Source: Demequina sp. TMPB413
GTDB taxonomy: Bacteria > Actinomycetota > Actinomycetes > Actinomycetales > Demequinaceae
Direction: 5' to 3'
Length of the DNA stretch: 64,000 bases
Assembly (NCBI RefSeq): GCF_020447105.2
Contig: NZ_CP096184.1
Span: forward strand, 62,001 to 126,000
The position numbers were made by a program, and so were the translations under genes. The notes under the pieces are model-generated. The model worked only from the letters and a program-made list of their open reading frames with translations, was not told where the DNA came from and did no database searches. Below, piece after piece: positions 56,348-64,000 of the stretch. Each line of letters starts with the position of its first letter. The stretch's first letter is position 1.

Positions 56348-57085
56348 CTAGATGACGCTCGCGCGCATCTCGACCAACGGCCACAGTGGCGGCAGGCTCA
56401 ACACCCTGGCCTCGGCGTCGGCTTTGATTTGGACAATCTCGTCGAGGACGTCTTCCATGAGGAGTGCAAGCCGAGTGTGGTCTTCGAGGGAGAAGTCTTC
56501 CCAATCACATTCGAAGGTGTAGCTCGTGAAGCCCGCGGCGCGTACGACGGCCTCGCGATCCTCTGCCTCCTGGGCAGAGTGGCCCGACGGGACGATCATG
56601 AACGGAATGATGACCCCGCTGTCGCGGGGGCTGAGAAGGCGCGAGTTGTGCAGGTGGAAGAGATCGGCATCCATGAACTCGGCCTCAGTGAAGACCGGGA
56701 CCAGGACGGATCTTTCGATACCCGACGCCCTCGCAATGGCTTCTGCCAGTGTCGAGGTGCCGCCGGTGTGCTCGACTTGGAGCTCCTCAGGTCCGTACTC
56801 GTCGTGATTGATCACGTCGCACATCGGCCTGAGCCCGTGGGCGGCAAGCGCGTGCAGACCGCACCGCTGCGAGGACAAGAACGTGGGTCGTTGACGACGC
56901 TTGTGGAGGGCCCTGTCGGTGTGGGCGACGATGCCTGCGAACACGGCATCGGCGAGGAAGGGACAGGATCCAGGGGTGGCAGCTGCCAGGCGCACGGAAT
57001 CATCGATCCACTCGTGCAAAGCGTTGATCATCGCGGCGTTTGGCTCACGCGATGCGTGCGCTACCCAACTGGACGTGGTCGCCAT
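56348..57085 (-). CDS. Stand-alone phosphoketolase N-domain-like protein 2 (cofactor motif lost)
   Basis: The 245-residue product is a paralogue of the gene at 55483 (shared SSWV.HA.REP start, H.DRA.HKRR, YGP..L.V.H, EAEF.D.D.F.LH). It aligns likewise with the N-terminal domain of Xfp, for example FTEAEFMDADLFHLHNSRL beside the GDGEAETG region and LMEDVLDEIVQIKADAEA beside [18 protein letters not shown]. The GDG...N cofactor motif and active-site His residues are not kept. AGAGGA precedes ATG 57085. It lies 220 bp downstream of ackA on the same strand, so pta-ackA and the two relatives may form one transcription unit. Confidence 0.8.
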   Translation of the reverse strand: MATTSSWVAHASREPNAAMINALHEWIDDSVRLAAATPGSCPFLADAVFAGIVAHTDRALHKRRQRPTFLSSQRCGLHALAAHGLRPMCDVINHDEYGPEELQVEHTGGTSTLAEAIARASGIERSVLVPVFTEAEFMDADLFHLHNSRLLSPRDSGVIIPFMIVPSGHSAQEAEDREAVVRAAGFTSYTFECDWEDFSLEDHTRLALLMEDVLDEIVQIKADAEARVLSLPPLWPLVEMRASVI

Positions 57086-57305
57086 GATGTCCTCTCGCGT
57101 CCCTCAATGCCGCGTACGGCCTTAGCCGCCCGCGACCCGCCTTCGTGTCACCGTCCCTATCGGCCCTGACCAACTGACGATGAGGGATGTGGCAAAGATG
57201 GCTCGACGGAGGCTGCCCGTCATGACGAGTCTTGAAGTCCCTCGTATGCCCGTCAAGCCCCTTGTTCTGGTGGCGCCAATTGAGGGGGCAGAAGGCGAGC
57301 GTCCG
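57086..57305. other. Gap between ackA and the phosphoketolase-like genes
   Basis: No gene, clear promoter or strong terminator hairpin is seen in these 220 bp. A small open frame at 57180-57383 overlaps ackA and has no supporting features. Confidence 0.4.
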
Positions 57306-58442
57306 CTAGGAGACCGCGGCGATCGACTGGAGCGCGATCTCGCGCTCCTCGTTCGTCGGTACGACCCACACCTGGATGGGTGACTCGTCGGCGCTAATAA
57401 GCGTGGCCTGCTTCTTGCGTCCCGCGTTGCGCTCAGGGTCGATGATGATGCCGAGCTCACTGAGCCCCACGAGAGATTGAAGCCTCACCACGTCGGAGTT
57501 TTCGCCGACGCCCGCGGTGAAGACGATCGCGTCGAGGTGGCCGAGTTGCGCGTAGTACTGGCCCACGTATCCCCTGATCCGCCTGCAATAGATCTCGAGG
57601 CCAAGCTGGGCGTCGCGCGAGCCATCCTCGGCGGCTTGCTCGACGTCACGCATGTCGTTGTAGCCCGTGAGGCCCAGCATTCCTGACTGGCTGTTGAACA
57701 AGTGATCGATCTCGTCGATCGTCATCCCCGCAGACCTGCCGAGGTGGAACACAACGGCTGGGTCGATGTCGCCCGTACGTGAGCCCATCACGAGCCCTGC
57801 GAGGGGCGTGAGGCCCATCGACGTGTCGATTGCCCTGCCGGCACGCATCGCACACACGGATGCGCCGTTTCCCAGGTGGAGGGCGATGATGTTGACTTCC
57901 TCCGGACGCTTGCCCATGGCGCGTGGGGCCTCGTGCGAGAGGTAGGCATAGCTGGTGCCGTGGAATCCGTACTTGCGGATGGAGTGCTCGGCTGCGATGT
58001 TCTTGTCGATCGCGTACGTGTATGCGGCCTCTGACATGGTCTGGAAGAACGCGGTGTCGAAGATCGCGACGTGGGGGATGTTGGGGAACGCCTTGCGCGC
58101 CGCGCTGATGCCAGCGACGTGGCCCGGATTGTGGAGGGGGGCGAGGTTCGACAGCAGTGCGATTCTGCGTTCCACGTCGTCGTCAATGATGGTCGGCGCG
58201 GAGAACTCCTCGCCTCCTTGAACGACTCGGTGGCCCACCGCTGTGATCTTCGTGAGATCGACGCCGGAATCGGGTGCGCCTAGGCGATCAATGACTTCGC
58301 CGATCGCGAGCGCGTGGTCGCTGACCCTTTCGACGATCCCTGCGGCGAGCGGCGCGTCGACGGTCGTGTCAACGACCTGGTACTTGACGGAGCTCGAGCC
58401 GCAGTTGAGGACGAGCGCCATTCCGATGTAGTTCACGGCCAC
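57306..58442 (-). CDS. ackA: Acetate kinase
   Basis: The 378-residue product has the ASKHA start (MALVLNCGSSSVKYQVVD), AVGHRVVQGGEEFSAP, FDTAFFQTMSEAAYTYAI, RKYGFHGTSYAYLSHEA and GLTPLAGLVMGSRTGDIDP, all acetate kinase signatures. It makes ATP and acetate from acetyl-phosphate. I chose GTG 58442, preceded by GGAGGGAT; ATG 58421 is an alternative. It follows pta by 4 bp (intergenic) and is co-transcribed with it. Confidence 0.97.
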   Translation of the reverse strand: MAVNYIGMALVLNCGSSSVKYQVVDTTVDAPLAAGIVERVSDHALAIGEVIDRLGAPDSGVDLTKITAVGHRVVQGGEEFSAPTIIDDDVERRIALLSNLAPLHNPGHVAGISAARKAFPNIPHVAIFDTAFFQTMSEAAYTYAIDKNIAAEHSIRKYGFHGTSYAYLSHEAPRAMGKRPEEVNIIALHLGNGASVCAMRAGRAIDTSMGLTPLAGLVMGSRTGDIDPAVVFHLGRSAGMTIDEIDHLFNSQSGMLGLTGYNDMRDVEQAAEDGSRDAQLGLEIYCRRIRGYVGQYYAQLGHLDAIVFTAGVGENSDVVRLQSLVGLSELGIIIDPERNAGRKKQATLISADESPIQVWVVPTNEEREIALQSIAAVS

Positions 58443-58446
58443 GTGT

Positions 58447-60528
58447 CTATCCCTCCGCCGCGTCGTTCGCGGTGATTTGCTGTGCCTGGATGGCCGTGAT
58501 GGCCACCGTGTTGACGATGTCTTGGACTAGTGCACCACGGCTGAGGTCGTTCACCGGCTTGCGGAGCCCCTGGAGCACGGGGCCAACCGCGACGGCGCCG
58601 GCGCTGCGTTGGACTGCCTTGTACGTGTTGTTGCCGGTGTTCAGGTCGGGGAAGATCAAGACGGTGGCACGACCCGCGACAGGCGAGTTGGGTGCCTTCG
58701 ACTTGGCGACGGACGGTTCGACGGCCGCGTCGTACTGAATCGGGCCGTCGACGAGGAGGTCTGGCCGGCGCTCACGCACCAGTCGCGTCGCTTCCCGCAC
58801 CTTGTCGACGTCGGATCCCGTGCCCGATTCGCCGGTGGAGTACGAGAGCATCGCGACCCGCGGCTCGATGTTGAACTGCCGTGCTGTCTCGGCGGAAGAG
58901 ATTGCGATGTCGGCGAGCTGTTCTGCCGTCGGGTCGGGGTTGACCGCGCAGTCACCGTAGACGAGCACGCGATCGGCCAGACACATCAGAAAGACGGAGG
59001 ACACGACAGAGACGCCTGGGGTCGTCTTGATGATCTGGAACGAGGGGACGATCGTGTGAGCGGTCGTGTGCGCCGCCCCGGACACCATTCCGTCCGCCAA
59101 GCCCAACTCGACCATCATCGTGCCGAAGTAGCTGACGTCCTGCACGCGGTCGCGCGCTGCTTCCGGCGTCATGCCCTTGTGCTTGCGCATTTCGTAGTAC
59201 TCGGCAGCGAAGCGATCGACATATTCGGGGTCGGACGGAGAGATGAGCTGGGCTGCGGACAAGTCAATGCCGAGCTCTCCTGCCCTGGTGGTGATGGCCG
59301 CTGGGTCGCCAAGGATGGTCAGATCGACCACGTTGCGCGTGAGCAGCGTGCCAGCGGCGCGGAGAATACGATCGTCCTCGCCCTCTGGCAAGACGATGCG
59401 CTGGCGGTCAGTGCGAGCCCTGTCGAGGAGTGCGTATTCAAACATCAGGGGGGTGACTACATCGGTGTCGGCCAGGTTGAGACGGTCGATCAACTGACCT
59501 CCGTCGACGTTGTTCTCAAACATGCTGAGTGCCATGTCGACCTTGAGCACCGACTCGCGCGACAAGCGACCACGCGTATTCCAGCAGCGCTGCGCGGTCG
59601 CAAAGGTGCCAAGGTCTGTCGCGATGATGGGCAACGTGGGGCCCAAGCCGTCAATCAGGCGCTGAACCGAGGCGGGCGGGCGGAAACCACCGTTCACCAC
59701 GATGCCGGCGAGCGCGGGGAAGCCCGACGCCGAGTGAGCGGTGAGCGCGGCGAGCAGCGTGTCGGCCCTGTCACCAGGAGCGATGATGAGTGCGCCCTCT
59801 TCAAGCCTGTCGAGCAAGTGCTCCACCGTCATCGCCGCGATCGAAATGGTGCGGACCTCGCGCGACAACAGAGCTTCGTCTCCAGCGATCATCTCGCCCT
59901 TGATCGCGTCGCACAGCGCGCTGAGCGTTGGCGCGTACAGGAGAGGCTCTTCTGGAATCGCTGCCACGCCGATGTCTTCTGGCAGTGCAGCTTTGATGGC
60001 GTCGAGGTCGGCAGGATCGCAGCGGTTGGCGAACGCGGCGACAACCTTCGCGTGGTTGTCGTCCATCTGGGCGCGGGCCTGCTCGATCATCTCGGCGATG
60101 TCGGAGGGGGAGCGGTCGGCCCCGCGCACCACCAGCGCGACGGGTGCGCCGAGGTTGGCAGCGACCTTCGCGTTCAGTTCAAACTCGGCTGGGCCCGCCA
60201 CATCGGTGTAGTCGGTGCCGACGATGACGACGACATCGCACTTGCGGGCTACTTCGTGGTAGCGAGTGACGATGCGGGACAGCGCCGCTTCCGGGTCCGC
60301 GTGGATGTCCTCATAGGTCACGCCAACGCACTCGTCGTAGTCGAGATCGACGCCGTCGTGTCCCAAAAGCAGGCTCAAGACATAGTCGGAACCGGTGGAG
60401 ACTCTCGTGACCGGTCTAAAGATGCCGACCTTGGTGACGTTGCGCGCGAGCAGAGCAGTGATGCCCAGCGCGATCGTTGACTTTCCCGTATCGCCCTCTA
60501 CGGAGGCAATGTAGATGCTACGTGTCAC
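58447..60528 (-). CDS. pta: Phosphate acetyltransferase (long form)
   Basis: I chose GTG 60528 (MTRSIYIASVEGDTGKSTIA). The 693-residue product has an N-terminal P-loop-like domain (GDTGKSTIALG), a middle DRTGG domain (ITSIAAM-like EVRTISIAAMTVEHLLDRL) and the C-terminal catalytic domain (RIVLPEGEDDRILRAAGTLL, then SGAAHTTAHTIVPSFQII). It interconverts acetyl-CoA and acetyl-phosphate. With xfp and ackA it forms the phosphoketolase branch. Confidence 0.97.
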   Translation of the reverse strand: MTRSIYIASVEGDTGKSTIALGITALLARNVTKVGIFRPVTRVSTGSDYVLSLLLGHDGVDLDYDECVGVTYEDIHADPEAALSRIVTRYHEVARKCDVVVIVGTDYTDVAGPAEFELNAKVAANLGAPVALVVRGADRSPSDIAEMIEQARAQMDDNHAKVVAAFANRCDPADLDAIKAALPEDIGVAAIPEEPLLYAPTLSALCDAIKGEMIAGDEALLSREVRTISIAAMTVEHLLDRLEEGALIIAPGDRADTLLAALTAHSASGFPALAGIVVNGGFRPPASVQRLIDGLGPTLPIIATDLGTFATAQRCWNTRGRLSRESVLKVDMALSMFENNVDGGQLIDRLNLADTDVVTPLMFEYALLDRARTDRQRIVLPEGEDDRILRAAGTLLTRNVVDLTILGDPAAITTRAGELGIDLSAAQLISPSDPEYVDRFAAEYYEMRKHKGMTPEAARDRVQDVSYFGTMMVELGLADGMVSGAAHTTAHTIVPSFQIIKTTPGVSVVSSVFLMCLADRVLVYGDCAVNPDPTAEQLADIAISSAETARQFNIEPRVAMLSYSTGESGTGSDVDKVREATRLVRERRPDLLVDGPIQYDAAVEPSVAKSKAPNSPVAGRATVLIFPDLNTGNNTYKAVQRSAGAVAVGPVLQGLRKPVNDLSRGALVQDIVNTVAITAIQAQQITANDAAEG

Positions 60529-60651
60529 GACTCCAGCATTCCACGCTTTGACCGGGACCTTGTGACCGGGTCGAACTCCTCTGGAAAAGACCGTGGCCAA
60601 CCGCCCCCTTGTGCCACTACCGTGAGGCGGCAGGGGAAAGGTGAGTCGATC

Positions 60652-61854
60652 GTGGTGTCACGCGGTGATGGCCAGGGCCGGCGTTCGCGCAGCGTCGTCG
60701 GTGCTGCCTTCGCGCGCCTAGCAGAGACTCGCACTGGCTCCCGTCATAGCGAGGCGGCTCAGGCACGCTGGACCGCCCATGACTTCGCCATGTTCGCTGC
60801 GGTGCTTACCGCCGGTTACCTGGTCTTCTACGCGACGTACGACTCGGTGTGGTCGCCGCCGCTCGTGGTCATCACGGCCGCGGGCGTCACCGCCCACATC
60901 ACGGCGGTGATCCTCGCTCGCCGCGGCAGCCAACTCGTCACGGCGCTCATTAGCCTCACCACAGCGATCCTGCAGATCGTGGCAGGCATCTCGGTGGTCG
61001 GCTGGGAGTCGGGACTTCACCTCTATCTCATCGCCACAGGGGTGCTTGTTTTCGTGGCATTCACTGACGCCCAAGCCCCATGGCGGTGGATCTTCATCGT
61101 GCTCGCCGCGGGGGCGTTCATCACGTGCCAGACGATTCTTGTTCCATCGACGGCTGGCGAGGTGTCAGCGACCACTCTGGCCACCCTCTTCTCCTTCAAT
61201 GCGGTGCTCACCGTCCTGCTGGTGTTTGCCCTCGCTGCTCTCGCGCACTACAGGGCCCAGCAGGCACGCGTCGAATCTGCTCTGTTGGCGTCGCAGGCCG
61301 CGCACTTGGCCAACACTGATGCGCTCACGGGGCTATCGAACCGGCGGCCGGTGGGAGAGGTCCTCGACGCGATCAGCGCTCCCGGAAGGGCCGGGTACTC
61401 GGTCGCAATCGCGGATCTCGATCACTTCAAGACTCTCAACGACACCTACGGCCACCAGTGCGGCGACATGATCCTCGCTCACCTCGCCGACCTCCTGAAG
61501 GCACGCGTGCGCACCGTCGACACCGTCGGCAGATGGGGCGGCGAGGAGTTCATCGTGGTGTTGCCCAACACGATGCTTGAACACGCCGTGCGCCTCATGG
61601 AGCGCCTGCGCGTCGCGGTCGAGAGCCAGCACTTTCAGTGCGGAGACCACGACCACTCCGTCACCATTTCCATTGGCGTCGCCGATGGAGTCGCCGACGG
61701 CCTTCCGCATCACGTGGTGAAGCGGGCAGACGATGCGCTCTACGATGCGAAGGCGGAGGGTCGCAACGCGGTGCGCTCGCGGCCATTCGAGTCCAGCCCA
61801 GCCGACGTCCCCGTCAAGGAGCCTCTCCGTGCACACCGCCGTGAGCCGGCCTAG
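60652..61854 (+). CDS. Diguanylate cyclase with membrane domain
   Basis: I chose GTG 60652, preceded by GGGGAAAGGTGAG; the frame is open to 60562. The 400-residue product has about six membrane helices (residues about 45-210) and a GGDEF domain: NTDALTGLSNRRP start, DLDHFKTLNDTYGHQCGD, and GRWGGEEFIVVLP with the GGEEF active site. It makes cyclic di-GMP, a signal for motility and attachment. No inhibitory RxxD site is obvious before the active site. It overlaps the SURF1-like gene by 26 bp. Confidence 0.93.
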   Translation: MVSRGDGQGRRSRSVVGAAFARLAETRTGSRHSEAAQARWTAHDFAMFAAVLTAGYLVFYATYDSVWSPPLVVITAAGVTAHITAVILARRGSQLVTALISLTTAILQIVAGISVVGWESGLHLYLIATGVLVFVAFTDAQAPWRWIFIVLAAGAFITCQTILVPSTAGEVSATTLATLFSFNAVLTVLLVFALAALAHYRAQQARVESALLASQAAHLANTDALTGLSNRRPVGEVLDAISAPGRAGYSVAIADLDHFKTLNDTYGHQCGDMILAHLADLLKARVRTVDTVGRWGGEEFIVVLPNTMLEHAVRLMERLRVAVESQHFQCGDHDHSVTISIGVADGVADGLPHHVVKRADDALYDAKAEGRNAVRSRPFESSPADVPVKEPLRAHRREPA

Positions 61855-62602
61855 CGTCCCGCCGAGCCACGATCGCTCGACCCGTTGGGTGAGCGTCATT
61901 GTCGCGGGTCTCCTGGGCGCGACGGCGCTCACCGTGGGTGGCCTCCTCGGCGCGTGGCAGTGGGACCGCGCCCACCAACAGTCGTCCGCCGTCGAGCCGG
62001 ATCCCGCGGCGCCGATAGCCGAGGTGATGCAGCCCGGGCAGCCAGGGCGGGGCGAAGGCCGACTCGTCACCGTCGAGGGCTCGTGGGCGGCCGTCGATGT
62101 CGCACTTGTGGCGGGAAAGCAGGTCGACGGCGTGGATGCGGTCTTGCTGGTGATGCCTCTCGAGGTTCCCGCGTCGGCCACCGGCACTGGAACGGCCGCC
62201 ACCCTGCCCGTCCTGGTGGGGTGGAAGCCGGCAGACGACGTCGGCGACATTCCCCGCACAGGCGGGACGGTCGCAGTCGAGGGCTACGTGCGAGGGGGCG
62301 AAGGCTCGGCGCCTGCTCCGCAGCGAGAAGACATCGATGGGGCGACGTGGGTCGGCTCGATGTCGACGGCGGCGCTTGCTCAGGAGTGGCCGACCCCCGT
62401 CTACACCTACTTGGTGGTGGCCGAGACCCCTGCCCCTGGTTGGCGAGCCATGCCAGAGCCGCCAGCGCAGAGCAGCTTTGACATTCGCTCGCTGACCTAC
62501 GCCGCCGAGTGGTGGCTGTTCGGCGTCTTCGGCGCGGCCCTTGCCTTGCGGTGGATACGGGACAATGGTCGTGCATCGCCGAGTCAAGAGGAGAGCACGT
62601 GA
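61829..62602 (+). CDS. SURF1-family protein
   Basis: I chose GTG 61829, preceded by AAGGAG with an 8-nt spacer. The 257-residue product has an N-terminal membrane helix (VIVAGLLGATALTVGGLLG) followed by AWQWDRAHQ, a large periplasmic-side domain, and a C-terminal helix (YAAEWWLFGVFGAALALRWI). SURF1 proteins help to assemble heme-copper oxidases. It overlaps DUF3817 by GTGA. Confidence 0.88.
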   Translation: MHTAVSRPSVPPSHDRSTRWVSVIVAGLLGATALTVGGLLGAWQWDRAHQQSSAVEPDPAAPIAEVMQPGQPGRGEGRLVTVEGSWAAVDVALVAGKQVDGVDAVLLVMPLEVPASATGTGTAATLPVLVGWKPADDVGDIPRTGGTVAVEGYVRGGEGSAPAPQREDIDGATWVGSMSTAALAQEWPTPVYTYLVVAETPAPGWRAMPEPPAQSSFDIRSLTYAAEWWLFGVFGAALALRWIRDNGRASPSQEEST

Positions 62603-62943
62603 CCGCAGTAGCCCCCGTCGATGGCACTCTCAGCCGCTATCGCATCATGGCGTTCATTACCGGCTCTTTCCTGCTCTTGCTTACCGCCGTCACCCTCATC
62701 AAGTACATCGGCCTGGCTTTCGATTGGGAGCACGAAGGCTTTTGGGGTTTCGCCACCATGATCGGCATCGTTCACGGCTGGATCTTCATCGTCTACGTCG
62801 CTGCGTGCGCGTTCCTGTGGATGCGGATGAAGTGGCCCTTCGGGCGGCTGGTCACCATGGTGCTCGGCGGCGTCGTCCCGGGCATGTCCTTCGTGATGGA
62901 GCGCCGCGTGTCTCGCGAAGTCGCCGCTAGCCTTAACCCGTGA
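62599..62943 (+). CDS. DUF3817 membrane protein
   Basis: The 114-residue product has three predicted helices (residues about 14-36, 46-72 and 82-98) and ends [19 protein letters not shown]3817 genes commonly lie next to guaA in actinobacteria, as here. Function is unknown. GTG 62599 overlaps the SURF1 stop and its TGA overlaps the guaA start. Confidence 0.88.
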   Translation: MTAVAPVDGTLSRYRIMAFITGSFLLLLTAVTLIKYIGLAFDWEHEGFWGFATMIGIVHGWIFIVYVAACAFLWMRMKWPFGRLVTMVLGGVVPGMSFVMERRVSREVAASLNP

Positions 62944-64000
62944 CTACCGCGCATCGTCCCGTCCTCGTCGTCGACTGCGGCGCCCAGTACGCCCAGCTGA
63001 TCGCCCGTCGCGTTCGCGAGGCGAACCTCTACTCCGAGATCGTGCCGCACGCCATGAGCGCGGCGCAGATGCTCGCCAAGGACCCTGCGGCGATCATCCT
63101 GTCAGGCGGCCCGTCGTCGGTGTACGAGGAGGGCGCTCCCACGGTCGATCCCGCGATTTACGACTCCGGCGTGCCCGTGATGGGGATCTGCTACGGATTC
63201 CAGCTGATGGCTCAAGCCCTTGGCGGCACGGTCGCCAAGACGGGGCTGCGGGAGTACGGACGCACCGTTGCCTCCGTGTCCGACGTGGGGATGACGCTGT
63301 CGGGAAGCCCCACCGAGCAGACGGTATGGATGAGTCACGGCGACTCGGTGCAAGCGGCACCAGCGGGATTCACGGTCCTCGCGTCGACCGAGGGCGCGCC
63401 CGTCGCCGCCTTCGAGCACACGGGCAGGCGACTTGCTGGGGTGCAGTGGCACCCCGAGGTCAAGCATTCGCCCCTGGGCCAGGCAGCGCTCGAGAACTTC
63501 CTGTATCGCGTCGCCGGCCTGACACCCGACTGGACCAGTTCAAGCGTCATCGATGAGCAAGTGGATCGCATCCGTGCCCAGGTGGGCTCGGGCCATGTGA
63601 TTTGCGGCCTATCAGGGGGAGTGGACTCGGCCGTGGCCGCGGCGATCGTGCAGAAGGCTGTCGGCGATCAGTTGACGTGCGTCTTCGTGGACCACGGACT
63701 TCTGCGCGAGGGCGAGGCCGAGCAGGTCGAGCGCGACTTCGTGGCCGCGACCGGCGTCCGTCTCGTGGTCGCGGACGAGCGTGACAGGTTCCTCGACGCT
63801 CTCGCGGGCGTGGTCGACCCCGAGACCAAGCGCAAGATCATCGGCCGCGAGTTCATTCGCGCTTTTGAGGCCGAGGCGCGCAAGCTCGTGCACGACGCTG
63901 GCCTTGGTGAAGAGGTCAGATTCCTGGTGCAGGGCACTCTCTACCCTGACGTGGTCGAGTCAGGCGGCGGCGAAGGCGCGGCCAATATCAAGAGCCACCA
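62940..64000 (+). CDS. guaA: GMP synthase (glutamine-hydrolysing), partial at right edge
   Basis: The frame from GTG 62940 stays open to the window end (353 codons plus two bases). The amidotransferase domain starts [20 protein letters not shown], with Cys in [17 protein letters not shown] and the His-Glu pair in [11 protein letters not shown]. The ATP-pyrophosphatase domain follows with the PP-loop [16 protein letters not shown] and [15 protein letters not shown]. It converts XMP, the product of GuaB, to GMP. The start overlaps the DUF3817 stop (GTGA). Confidence 0.96.
   Translation, partial: MTTAHRPVLVVDCGAQYAQLIARRVREANLYSEIVPHAMSAAQMLAKDPAAIILSGGPSSVYEEGAPTVDPAIYDSGVPVMGICYGFQLMAQALGGTVAKTGLREYGRTVASVSDVGMTLSGSPTEQTVWMSHGDSVQAAPAGFTVLASTEGAPVAAFEHTGRRLAGVQWHPEVKHSPLGQAALENFLYRVAGLTPDWTSSSVIDEQVDRIRAQVGSGHVICGLSGGVDSAVAAAIVQKAVGDQLTCVFVDHGLLREGEAEQVERDFVAATGVRLVVADERDRFLDALAGVVDPETKRKIIGREFIRAFEAEARKLVHDAGLGEEVRFLVQGTLYPDVVESGGGEGAANIKSH

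Noticed and set aside
57180..57383. A 67-codon plus-strand frame between ackA and the phosphoketolase-like genes
   Set aside because: It overlaps the 3' end of ackA, has no Shine-Dalgarno sequence and is rich in Arg/Pro like other shadows.

Overview
This is a high-GC, densely packed bacterial chromosome segment from an actinobacterium, most probably of the order Micrococcales. The signs are a WhiB regulator, a guaB/guaB3 pair, a zinc-type S14, a DUF3817 gene beside a SURF1-like gene, and several genes whose -10 box lies only 6-7 nt before the start codon (leaderless transcripts). I cannot name the genus from sequence alone. No tRNA, rRNA, CRISPR array, transposase or integrase was seen.

Layout. 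(1) 1-2430: two consecutive cassettes, each a secreted protein carrying a YP(I/V)VADP motif followed by a translationally coupled small membrane protein. Each cassette is followed by a decayed copy of the 3' end of tuf (EF-Tu) and a near-identical terminator. (2) 2427-3143: two small membrane proteins. (3) 3378-15948: the S10-spc ribosomal operon in canonical order (rpsJ to rplO, secY, adk, map). (4) 16190-19075: five paralogous leucine-rich-repeat-variant (LRV) genes that separate map from infA. (5) 19213-24502: infA, rpmJ, rpsM, rpsK, rpoA, rplQ, truA, rplM, rpsI; rpsD is not in its frequent place before rpoA. (6) 24518-36160: envelope and tRNA-modification genes (glmM, DedA, a methyltransferase, coaA, glmS, acpS, alr, tsaE, tsaB, rimI, tsaD, a GH3 hydrolase). 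(7) 36162-44070: a THUMP-like methyltransferase, groES under a perfect CIRCE, whiB, guaB, a TauE/SafE permease, a DEDDh exonuclease, glutamate dehydrogenase and guaB3. (8) 44268-50046: a chemoreceptor, a CNNM/CorC-type protein, a thioredoxin-reductase-like/methyltransferase fusion and a divergent XRE-cupin regulator. (9) 50261-60528: a phosphoketolase-acetate region. (10) 60652-64000: a diguanylate cyclase, a SURF1-like protein, DUF3817 and the start of guaA.

The most interesting region is 9. It carries xfp (phosphoketolase) and pta-ackA, which together turn sugar phosphates into acetyl-phosphate, acetyl-CoA, acetate and ATP. Directly downstream of ackA on the same strand are two paralogous genes (55483-56283 and 56348-57085). 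By my reading their proteins align along their length with the N-terminal thiamine-diphosphate domain of the Xfp encoded nearby, but they lack its Gly-Asp-Gly/Asn cofactor motif and its active-site histidines. They look like stand-alone pseudo-phosphoketolases, perhaps regulators of Xfp, and I do not recognise them as a described system.

Other notable features are a G7 tract that puts an ideal start and signal peptide one base out of frame, a 30-bp perfect palindrome inside the LRV cluster, a 66-bp tandem repeat inside rplO, and a family of short intergenic repeats at two convergent gene ends. Start sites were chosen from visible Shine-Dalgarno sequences, family alignment from memory and operon overlaps; none was tested by computation.
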